NCBI GenBank assembly: GCA_937907555.1
Contig: CALEST010000184.1
Span: 1 to 10,631, forward strand
Reading direction: 5' to 3'
Source of the DNA: an uncultured Sediminibacterium sp.
GTDB lineage: Bacteria > Bacteroidota > Bacteroidia > Chitinophagales > Chitinophagaceae
DNA length: 10,631 nucleotides
The notes under the pieces are model-generated. The model did not search any database, was not told the origin of the DNA, and saw only the letters and a list, made by a program, of their open reading frames with translations. A program made the translations under genes and the position numbers. This document shows positions 1 to 5,305 of this stretch, one piece after another (position 1 is the stretch's first letter; each line of letters opens with the position of its first letter).

Positions 1-1
1 A

Positions 2-1261
2 TTTACCTTACTATTTAATCTGCCAGGAAATATTGCTAATCCGATTCGAGAATTAACAGAAAGTATAAAAGAAATTGCGGAAAGAAATTATTCCAGAAGA
101 TTACATTTTAACAAAAAAAACGAATTCGGAGTTTTGGCTTCTTCCTTTAATACCATGGCGGAAAAACTGGAAGAATACCAGGCTAGTAGTCTTCAAAAAT
201 TACTGATTGAAAAGAAAAGAATTGAAACCCTGATTAACAATTTGAAGGATCCTGTAATAGGTTTAGACCACAACAAGAAAGTATTGTTTATGAACAATAT
301 GGCAATTAGAATTTGTGGCATTAAAGCAGATGAAATTGTGGGTAAATCTGCCGAAGAACTAGCTTTGAAAAATGATTTGATTAGATTATTGGTAAAAGAC
401 TTATACGAACCTATCCAACCCAAACAACAAAATAAAATACCAATAAAGATTTATGCAGATAACAAAGAAAGCTATTTTGAAAAAGAAATCATCCCCATCA
501 AAATCATTCCTTCAGGAGAGCATGTAGAACAGCTTATTGGAATTGTTATCTTATTGCAAAATGTTACTCCCTATAAAGAATTAGACTACGCCAAAACCAA
601 TTTTATTGCAACAGTGTCTCATGAACTAAAAACGCCTATTGCTTCCATTCGGATGAGCCTGGACCTGCTGGAGAATCAACATTTGGGAGAACTGAACCCG
701 GAGCAAAAAAACATGGTTGAAAGCATTAAAGAAGATACAACCAGACTTTTGAAAATTACCAGTGAATTACTTAACATGACCCAGGTAGAAACCGGGTCTA
801 TTCAGATGATAATTCAATCCACTCCTATTGAAGAAATCATTAATGCTGCAGTTACTGCAAATAAACTGGCAGCTAATAATAAAAACATACAATTGTCCAT
901 TTCGATTGACCCTTCAGTTTCTACAGTATCGGCAGACAAAGACAAAACCAGCTGGGTTTTGATCAACCTGGTTTCCAATGCAATTCGATATAGTCACGAA
1001 AATGCTACTGTTCATATTGAAGTACGTGCAGAAAATGATAAAATCAAGTTTTCCGTGATGGATACTGGTCAGGGCATTGAACCTAAATACATCCACAAGA
1101 TTTTTGATCGTTACTTTAGAATACCCAGCTCTAAAAAAGAAGGGACTGGACTTGGACTTAGCATCAGCAAAGAATTTATTGAGGCGCAGGGAGGAGAAAT
1201 TACTGTAATCAGTGATTTAGGAAAGGGGAGTGCCTTCTCCTTTACCCTTAACGCAGGATAA
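2..1261 (+). CDS. Sensor histidine kinase (HAMP-PAS-HisKA-HATPase), 5' end outside window
   Basis: The frame is open from base 2, so the gene starts upstream; the TTG at 134 is internal, because a HAMP domain is encoded before it (about 20-180, with the motif NPIRELTESI). A PAS-like domain follows (about 220-570, with DPVIGLD). The HisKA dimerisation helix carries the H-box SHELKTP, with the phospho-accepting His codon at 620-622. The ATP-binding domain shows an N-box (NLVSNAIRYS, near 965-1000), a G1 box (DTGQG, from 1061) and a G2 box (GTGLGLSIS, from 1142). This family autophosphorylates on His and passes the phosphate to a response regulator; HAMP implies a membrane-anchored N-terminus, which lies outside. 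No partner regulator is visible, so the stimulus is unknown. Similar kinases accompany kdp potassium operons in some Bacteroidota, but nothing here tests that. The gene ends 4 bp from the convergent metalloprotease gene. Confidence 0.93.
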   Translation, partial: FTLLFNLPGNIANPIRELTESIKEIAERNYSRRLHFNKKNEFGVLASSFNTMAEKLEEYQASSLQKLLIEKKRIETLINNLKDPVIGLDHNKKVLFMNNMAIRICGIKADEIVGKSAEELALKNDLIRLLVKDLYEPIQPKQQNKIPIKIYADNKESYFEKEIIPIKIIPSGEHVEQLIGIVILLQNVTPYKELDYAKTNFIATVSHELKTPIASIRMSLDLLENQHLGELNPEQKNMVESIKEDTTRLLKITSELLNMTQVETGSIQMIIQSTPIEEIINAAVTANKLAANNKNIQLSISIDPSVSTVSADKDKTSWVLINLVSNAIRYSHENATVHIEVRAENDKIKFSVMDTGQGIEPKYIHKIFDRYFRIPSSKKEGTGLGLSISKEFIEAQGGEITVISDLGKGSAFSFTLNAG

Positions 1262-1265
1262 AAAA

Positions 1266-1928
1266 TTATGCAGAGAGGAAGGGATTACATAAAGTCATCC
1301 AATACGGATAAAGCCACAACATATACTGTGCAGACATTTCAGCAATAGATCCTCTTGGTCCGCGTTTATTATCGGCTCTGATCATAAACTGAAAAGAATG
1401 TCCTAATTCGTGCGCCAGTGCACCGTATGGTGCTTTATTCATTCTGGCTGCAGGCGTCCATAGCATCCCGATTTTATTATCCGCTCCCCCACCAAATGCA
1501 GTTGCACCCTCTCCACCAATAACATATAGCACCATTTTATACTGGTCTGTTAAAGAATTTCCTCTTACTACCAATTTTAACTGATTCACATAATAATCAT
1601 AAAACCGCTCTAACTCTTCCAGGGCATTGGATACATTAAAACGCTTTTGTTCATTGGGGTTTTGCATTGGATCTTTTCCAAATTCCTTTGCCCAAAAAAC
1701 AACTATATTTTTAGACTCAGCCATTCTGCTAAAACTAAATTCACTGGTATCGCTTAGATAATTATTATTATCGGGTGTACGAAAAACTTTGCCCGGAATA
1801 TATACTTCTTTTTCACCTGCTCTTTTTATTTGAGCAAAAGGCTCAGGAATTTTATTGTTGCTGGGCTGTGCAAAAGCTGGAAAAGAAAAAGCAAAAAATG
1901 CTATTAGGACTAAAACAAAATTTTTCAT
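1266..1928 (-). CDS. Secreted DUF6055-like zinc metalloprotease, C-terminally truncated
   Basis: The 220-aa product starts with a signal peptide (basic MKN, a hydrophobic stretch to about residue 18, then AFAQ), so it should be exported. The C-terminal third contains APYGALAHELGHSFQ, an HExxH zinc-protease motif, followed by EMSAQYMLW, which resembles the DUF6055 family from memory. Members of that family usually continue well past this point. Here the similarity stops at WMTLC, and the last codons (NPFLSA, then stop) are read from an 18-bp copy of the tRNA-Ser 3' end. The gene was therefore probably cut by recombination at that site, although the HExxH motif survives. A downstream Glu zinc ligand cannot be assigned with confidence. 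A TAnnTTTG box at 1969-1976 gives it its own promoter. Whether the short protein folds or acts is unknown. Confidence 0.72.
   Translation of the reverse strand: MKNFVLVLIAFFAFSFPAFAQPSNNKIPEPFAQIKRAGEKEVYIPGKVFRTPDNNNYLSDTSEFSFSRMAESKNIVVFWAKEFGKDPMQNPNEQKRFNVSNALEELERFYDYYVNQLKLVVRGNSLTDQYKMVLYVIGGEGATAFGGGADNKIGMLWTPAARMNKAPYGALAHELGHSFQFMIRADNKRGPRGSIAEMSAQYMLWLYPYWMTLCNPFLSA
1269..1286 (-). repeat. 18-bp copy of tRNA-Ser 3' end (putative att site, distal)
   Basis: On the minus strand this reads AATCCCTTCCTCTCTGCA. It is identical to 3525-3542, which covers the end of the T-loop, the 3' T-stem, the 3' acceptor strand and the discriminator of tRNA-Ser plus 2 flanking bases. Identity stops on both sides exactly. 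The copy is in the same orientation as the tRNA and downstream of its 3' end, as expected for the far attachment site of an element integrated by a tyrosine recombinase. It lies 8 bp past the kinase stop codon. Confidence 0.72.
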
Positions 1929-1968
1929 GATAAAAAGTTTATTTGAAAGGGTACTTGAACCTTGCTTT

Positions 1969-1976
1969 CAAATATA
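1969..1976 (-). promoter_or_regulatory. Bacteroidota -7 box (TATATTTG) of the metalloprotease gene
   Basis: The minus strand reads TATATTTG, a full match to TAnnTTTG, about 40 bp upstream of the ATG at 1928. No convincing -33 TTTG box at normal spacing was found. This lies in the 114-bp gap between the metalloprotease start and the ATPase stop; I see nothing else in that gap. Confidence 0.5.
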
Positions 1977-2042
1977 CTTTATATGAATACCCAATCAGGG
2001 GCAGTTTACCTATTGGTCAAAATATGTATAGACTTGGTTAAT

Positions 2043-3188
2043 TCATATATGTTGAGAAGTGGTAATCCAATCTAAATAATTGTCTTTGTTTACTATTGAA
2101 AATTTAGCTTCTGGGTATGCTTTAGCAAAAGCAAGCGGAACTTTAGCTTTTGACTCTTTCCATTTACATTCTAATGCTTGTAACTGACCATTATTTAATT
2201 CAAGCAAATCTATTTCTTGTCCATCATAAGTTCTCCAGAAATAGTATTGAGGTTGATAATTATTGTAGCGATTGAATTTAATACGCTCACTTAAAATATA
2301 TTGTTCCCATAACTGACCAATATCATTTCGTTGGCTCAAAGGACTAAAATTGTTTATTAAAGCATTTCTGATTCCATTATCAAAAAAATACCACTTCTTA
2401 CTTTTAGTAACTTCCTTTCTAAGATTATTGCTATATCCTGTTAATGGATAGATGATAAATACTTTGGAGAGTAAATCTAAATACCGTTCAACTGTAGCTT
2501 TATTTATTTGTAAATGTGAGGCTAATTCTACCGTACTTACCTGACTACCTAATTGCCAAGCAAGCATTTGCAATAATTTAAAAAGAATATCAGCTCCCTT
2601 TATATTTTCATAAGAAAGCAAATCTTTCAACAAATAGCTATTAACCATTTGCTTTAAATAAGTTTCTTTTTCTTGTATAGTATTTAAATGCCACAACTCA
2701 GGATAACTTCCATAAACAAGCCGCTCTTCTAAATTTTGATTGGTCGCAATAAAATTTTCAATAGTGGACAATTCAACCTGAGCGATCGGGAATAAATAAA
2801 ATTCAAAATTTCTTCCAACCAATGGTTCTCCAGCGCTATTTACTAAATCAAAACTGCTACTTCCAGTTGCTATTACTGTAATACCTTTTACCGTATCAAT
2901 TAATAGTTTTAAAATTTTGCCAATCTCTGGAATGGCTTGTGCTTCATCTATAATAATGATTTTCTTTCCGCTGGTTAGTTTTTGATAATTTGAAACCGTT
3001 CTATTTTGTAAGATGTTTGATATCTGCATATCTTCTCCATGCAAAAGCATTGCATCTTTCGAATATTTTTGAACAACCTTTTCTATGATTGTTGTCTTTC
3101 CCGTTCGTCTTGTACCATAAAGTAGGATTACTTTTTGTTGTCCAATTTTGGACTCAATTTGCGTTTGTAGTATACGAGGAATATCCAT
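2043..3188 (-). CDS. AAA ATPase with DUF4143-type C-terminal domain
   Basis: This 381-aa protein begins with an AAA_14-type ATPase domain. The Walker A motif is GTRRTGKT at residues 25-32, the Walker B motif is IIIIDEAQ with D81 and E82, and a sensor-1-like stretch reads VIATGSSSFDL. The middle region, about 205-255, looks like a winged-helix segment (STVELASHLQINKATVERYL). The C-terminal DUF4143 part has EID (325-327) followed by ECKW with E340 and K342, the spacing of a PD-(D/E)xK nuclease fold. These ATPases are common accessory genes in Bacteroidota and archaea; their cellular role is poorly known, and no partner gene is adjacent. The length is normal and no frame damage is seen. No clear -7 box precedes it; a 16-bp inverted repeat at 3219-3234 is the only candidate control site. 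Confidence 0.88.
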   Translation of the reverse strand: MDIPRILQTQIESKIGQQKVILLYGTRRTGKTTIIEKVVQKYSKDAMLLHGEDMQISNILQNRTVSNYQKLTSGKKIIIIDEAQAIPEIGKILKLLIDTVKGITVIATGSSSFDLVNSAGEPLVGRNFEFYLFPIAQVELSTIENFIATNQNLEERLVYGSYPELWHLNTIQEKETYLKQMVNSYLLKDLLSYENIKGADILFKLLQMLAWQLGSQVSTVELASHLQINKATVERYLDLLSKVFIIYPLTGYSNNLRKEVTKSKKWYFFDNGIRNALINNFSPLSQRNDIGQLWEQYILSERIKFNRYNNYQPQYYFWRTYDGQEIDLLELNNGQLQALECKWKESKAKVPLAFAKAYPEAKFSIVNKDNYLDWITTSQHI

Positions 3189-3218
3189 ATTTATATAAAT
3201 TAGGCTAGTCTACTGTCG

Positions 3219-3234
3219 CAATTTACATAAATTG
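3219..3234. promoter_or_regulatory. 16-bp inverted repeat upstream of the AAA ATPase gene
   Basis: CAATTTACATAAATTG is a perfect inverted repeat with 7-bp arms around CA. It is centred about 38 bp upstream of the ATPase ATG. Its position suits an operator, but A/T-rich palindromes arise easily by chance and no regulator gene is nearby. Confidence 0.25.
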
Positions 3235-3263
3235 GGGCAAACATGGTGTTTTTATGCCCTTTG

Positions 3264-3370
3264 GATTAGCTGCTCTACCCTTCGGGAATGCACAGCTGCA
3301 CCCAGCGATTAGCTTCGCTGCCTTTTAGTTAGCTGCGCTAATATAGGATTAGCTGCTGCGCAGCTGATCC
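3264..3370. repeat. Cluster of GATTAGCT repeats with hairpins
   Basis: The octamer GATTAGCT begins at 3264, 3307 and 3347, and a variant AGTTAGCT begins at 3327; the last three are exactly 20 bp apart. Each copy is part of a small inverted repeat: AGCTG/CAGCT around CCC-TTC-GGG (3268-3297), CAGCGA/TCGCTG (3303-3320), TTAGC/GCTAA (3329-3341), and an 11-bp stem with one mismatch and a TGC loop (3346-3370). This fills most of the roughly 340-bp gene-free stretch between the ATPase and the tRNA. No reading frame is convincing. A REP- or MITE-like origin is possible but not shown. Confidence 0.5.
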
Positions 3371-3401
3371 CCGGGTGGGGGTAGCAATAAGAGTGAACGG
3401 G

Positions 3402-3431
3402 AAAAACCGGGCACGCAGTGACCTGGTTTTT
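3402..3431. terminator. Terminator-like hairpin
   Basis: The stem AAAAACCGGG/CCTGGTTTTT has a 10-nt loop; one pair is G-T on the plus strand and a mismatch on the minus strand. It ends in a T run. No plus-strand gene lies upstream, so its target transcript is unclear; it may be a relic from the element. Confidence 0.35.
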
Positions 3432-3489
3432 TATGCCCCTTCCGCTCGCTCAGACACAAGTGTCTGGACTCGCGTCTGGGCATAAAAAA
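3427..3489. repeat. Nested inverted repeats
   Basis: The outer arms TTTTTTATGCCC (3427-3438) and GGGCATAAAAAA (3478-3489) are perfect 12-bp complements. Between them lies a perfect 7-bp-arm palindrome, CAGACAC-AA-GTGTCTG (3451-3466). The 11-mer TTTTTATGCCC also occurs at 3249-3259. The outer arms abut terminator hairpins on both sides. Confidence 0.45.
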
Positions 3490-3511
3490 ACCTGACTTCG
3501 TCAGGTTTTTT
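3484..3511 (-). terminator. Intrinsic terminator of tRNA-Ser
   Basis: A perfect stem CCTGAC-TTC-GTCAGG (3491-3505) is flanked by A7 on one side and T6 on the other, so it can act on both strands. On the minus strand it starts 22 nt beyond the tRNA 3' end and is followed by a run of seven T, a good factor-independent terminator for the tRNA transcript. Confidence 0.75.
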
Positions 3512-3524
3512 CTGTTCATCTTGT

Positions 3525-3542
3525 TGCAGAGAGGAAGGGATT
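3525..3542 (-). repeat. 18-bp direct repeat within tRNA-Ser 3' end (putative att, proximal)
   Basis: Identical to 1269-1286 and in the same orientation. It spans 16 nt of the tRNA (T-loop end, 3' T-stem, acceptor strand, discriminator) and 2 bases beyond it. The tRNA 3' end is a classical target of tyrosine recombinases. Confidence 0.7.
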
Positions 3543-3613
3543 CGAACCCTCGATACAGTTTCCCGTATACACACTTTCCAGGCGTGCTCCTTCAACCACT
3601 CGGACACCTCTCT
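3527..3613 (-). tRNA. tRNA-Ser (anticodon GGA)
   Basis: The 87-nt minus-strand gene folds as a class II tRNA. The acceptor arms AGAGAGG/CCTCTCT pair fully, with discriminator G. The anticodon stem CACGC/GTGTG encloses the loop CTGGAAA, which gives anticodon GGA for serine UCC/UCU codons. There is a long variable arm (CGGGAAACTG flanked by TATA/TATC) and a T-arm with loop TTCGAAT. CCA is not encoded. Its 3' end, from the T-loop onward, forms the 18-bp repeat shared with 1269-1286, so the gene was probably rebuilt by an integrating element and remains intact. Confidence 0.95.
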
Positions 3614-3637
3614 GTATATGGTTGTTTTATTGGGCTG

Positions 3638-3645
3638 CAAATATA
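3638..3645 (-). promoter_or_regulatory. -7 box (TATATTTG) of tRNA-Ser
   Basis: The minus strand reads TATATTTG followed by CAGCCC, a full TAnnTTTG match 24 bp upstream of the mature tRNA 5' end. It lies in the gap after the tatD-like gene, so the tRNA can be transcribed independently of that gene. Confidence 0.55.
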
Positions 3646-3670
3646 GGCGCAAATCGGCAGATTGAAAAAC

Positions 3671-4438
3671 CTATCCTCTAAACAAGGCAGTTGCGTTGGC
3701 AGTAGTGATTTCCGCTAATTCGGCGGTTGTAATCCCCTTGGCCGCTGACAAAACTTCTGCAACGTGCACCAGATACCCTGGTTCGTTGCGTTTGCCCCGG
3801 TAGGGAACCGGACTTAAATAAGGCGCATCGGTTTCCAGCACCAGGTGCTCCAGGCCAATATTTTCCAATGCCTTGGGCAGGCCTGCATTCTTATAAGTAA
3901 GCACCCCTCCGATCCCCAGTAAAAAACCCATATTCACAATTTGCTGCGCCGACTCGTAGGATCCGCTGAAACAATGGAAAATTCCCTTCAGCCCCCTGGC
4001 CGCAAAAGGTTTTACCATGTCAATGGTTTCCTGCATGGCATTTCGGGTATGAATTACAATCGGTAAATTTTTTTGTACCGCCCATTCCATCTGGGTGGCA
4101 AATGCTTCCTGCTGTTCTTTTTTAAAATGGGTATCCCAGTAATAATCAAGGCCGATTTCTCCAATGGCACAAAAATCTCTTTGCTCCAACCAGTGTTCTA
4201 CAATGGCCAGCTCCTGCTGCACATTTTCTTTTACATAGCAGGGGTGCAATCCCATCATGGCTTTGCATACCCCCGGGTAGCTGGCTTCCAGGGCCAGCAT
4301 GGCCGGAATAGATTCACTGTCGATGCCCGGTAAATAAAATTGGGTAACTCCATGGGCCTGAGCCCTTGCTATCACTGCATCTACATCATCTTTAAATTCT
4401 TCTACATATAAGTGACAGTGCGTATCGATCCATTTCAT
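3671..4438 (-). CDS. TatD family metal-dependent hydrolase (DNase)
   Basis: The 255-aa product has the normal length and complete metal site of the TatD/YcfH branch of amidohydrolases. H7 and H9 (THCHL) form the first metal motif, followed by E94 (GEIGLDYYW), H130 (VIHTR), H155 (FHCFSGS) and D204 (ETDAPYLSP). TatD proteins are cytoplasmic Mg2+-dependent 3'-5' exonucleases or related phosphodiesterases linked to DNA repair and RNA quality control; the exact substrate of this member cannot be read from sequence. The ATG at 4438 puts DTHCH at the usual distance from the N-terminus. It is followed by tRNA-Ser, 57 bp downstream on the same strand. The 216-bp gap upstream contains the terminator of the preceding gene and no clear -7 box. 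Confidence 0.93.
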   Translation of the reverse strand: MKWIDTHCHLYVEEFKDDVDAVIARAQAHGVTQFYLPGIDSESIPAMLALEASYPGVCKAMMGLHPCYVKENVQQELAIVEHWLEQRDFCAIGEIGLDYYWDTHFKKEQQEAFATQMEWAVQKNLPIVIHTRNAMQETIDMVKPFAARGLKGIFHCFSGSYESAQQIVNMGFLLGIGGVLTYKNAGLPKALENIGLEHLVLETDAPYLSPVPYRGKRNEPGYLVHVAEVLSAAKGITTAELAEITTANATALFRG

Positions 4439-4605
4439 GCATCAAAATTCTACTTTTTTTTAGTGCATTTAAAATAAAGTTAACAGCACTGCGTTTATAT
4501 ATGCACGAAAGGTAATTAAACCGAAAGACGAACATTAAGATATTAAATGAATCCCTGCGAAAGTTGAAAAACAGCAGCAGTAACCTTTGTTTTCATAGGG
4601 TACGG

Positions 4606-4638
4606 ATTAAAAACAGGCCGGGGTTTCTACCCTGGCCT
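4606..4638 (-). terminator. Terminator downstream of the polysaccharide deacetylase gene
   Basis: A 9-bp stem AGGCCGGGG/CCCTGGCCT (4615-4638, 6-nt loop) has one G-T pair on the plus strand and one mismatch on the minus strand. It begins 16 nt after the deacetylase stop codon and is followed on the minus strand by GTTTTTAA. The rest of the 4439-4614 gap shows nothing I can name. Confidence 0.55.
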
Positions 4639-4654
4639 TCCATTTTTATAGCTA

Positions 4655-5257
4655 TTACAGCGCTTTAAACTGATAGCCCTGCTGCGAAAAATAGTCCAGC
4701 ACTTTGGGCAATGCATGCGACATTTTTGCGAATGCTTTTTCGCTGTCGTGAAAGACCACAATGGATCCCGCTTCGGTATGTTTAATACAATAAGCCAGGC
4801 ATCCTTCCGGAGTTAAATTGGGATCAAAATCTCCGCTTAACACATCCCACATAATAATTTGCTTATCCAGCTTTTTCGCCTGACTGCGGCGGATTCGGCC
4901 ATATGGGGGTCTGAAAAATGAACTCTCAATTACTTCTTCGGCCTGCCGTATATTCTGCAGGTATTGATCGTCCGGCGTTTTCCATCCATTCATATGATGC
5001 TCGGTATGATTGCCCACGGTATGACCCTCGGCAATGATGCGCTGATAGAGTTCCGGGTGTTTGCGCACATTTTTTCCGATGCAGAAAAAACTGGCTTTGG
5101 CCTGGTATTGTTGAAGAGTATCCAGCACAAAGGGGGTGGCTTTTTCGTGCGGCCCATCGTCGAAAGTGAGATAGATGGATTTATCCGTACGAGGCATGCG
5201 CCAGGTATAGCCCGAAAACCAGGCCCTTAGCCACCAGGGAGTTTTTACCAGATACAT
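4655..5257 (-). CDS. Polysaccharide deacetylase family protein (NodB domain)
   Basis: This 200-aa carbohydrate esterase family 4 protein has every catalytic motif. Motif 1 is TFDDGP (31-36; D33 base, D34 metal). Motif 2 is HTEHH (metal ligands H84 and H88). Motif 3 is RPPYG (116-120). Motif 4 is WDVLSGDFD (137-145). Motif 5 is VFHD (168-171, H170). Such enzymes remove acetyl groups from N-acetylated cell-wall or capsule sugars using a divalent metal. There is no clear signal peptide: the N-terminus (MYLVKTPWWLRAWFSGYTWRMP) is amphipathic and aromatic rather than a standard leader, so location is uncertain. The domain nearly fills the protein. The start at 5257 is supported by a -7 box just 4 nt upstream. 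The gene is divergent from gltX and has its own terminator. Confidence 0.92.
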   Translation of the reverse strand: MYLVKTPWWLRAWFSGYTWRMPRTDKSIYLTFDDGPHEKATPFVLDTLQQYQAKASFFCIGKNVRKHPELYQRIIAEGHTVGNHTEHHMNGWKTPDDQYLQNIRQAEEVIESSFFRPPYGRIRRSQAKKLDKQIIMWDVLSGDFDPNLTPEGCLAYCIKHTEAGSIVVFHDSEKAFAKMSHALPKVLDYFSQQGYQFKAL

Positions 5258-5261
5258 GGAT

Positions 5262-5269
5262 CAAAGATA
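5262..5269 (-). promoter_or_regulatory. -7 box (TATCTTTG) of the deacetylase gene, leaderless geometry
   Basis: The minus strand reads TATCTTTG, then ATCC, then ATG. With initiation a few bases after the box, the transcript would begin at or next to the start codon. No good -33 TTTG is visible at the usual spacing. Confidence 0.55.
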
Positions 5270-5293
5270 TTCATTAGGGCTGCACGAATGATT

Positions 5294-5301
5294 TATATTT
5301 G
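5294..5301 (+). promoter_or_regulatory. -7 box (TATATTTG) of gltX, leaderless geometry
   Basis: TATATTTG is followed by CAGC and then ATG at 5306. The box overlaps the codons that would follow the upstream ATG at 5288, which argues against that start. Transcription should begin at or near the A of the 5306 ATG. Confidence 0.6.
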
Positions 5302-5305
5302 CAGC

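Larger units (their letters stand above)
1269..3542. mobile_element. Putative tRNA-Ser-integrated element remnant (about 2.25 kb)
   Basis: The block is bounded by the exact 18-bp direct repeats 1269-1286 and 3525-3542, the second being the 3' end of an intact tRNA-Ser gene. It holds a truncated metalloprotease gene, an A/T-rich AAA/DUF4143 ATPase gene and a repeat-dense non-coding stretch. No integrase, relaxase or replication gene is present, so it cannot move by itself. It is more likely a deletion remnant or a passive cassette than a complete island. The boundaries follow directly from the repeats; the mobile origin is inference. Confidence 0.55.

Noticed and set aside
134..1261. Histidine kinase starting at TTG 134
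   Set aside because: The same frame is open to the window edge and encodes a HAMP domain before 134, so the gene is simply cut off by the window.
1..1261. Assignment of the kinase to potassium sensing (kdp operon)
   Set aside because: The domain order fits such kinases, but the neighbouring upstream genes are outside the window and nothing in it names the stimulus.
3264..3370. CRISPR array
   Set aside because: The repeat unit is about 8-11 bp and degenerate, there are no unique spacers of uniform length, and no cas gene is nearby.
3431..3652. 73-aa minus-strand reading frame
   Set aside because: It runs through the whole tRNA-Ser gene and its terminator; it has no protein-like features and is explained by the RNA gene.
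5288..5305. Upstream ATG for gltX giving six extra residues
   Set aside because: A TAnnTTTG promoter box overlaps these codons, and the family N-terminus fits the ATG at 5306.
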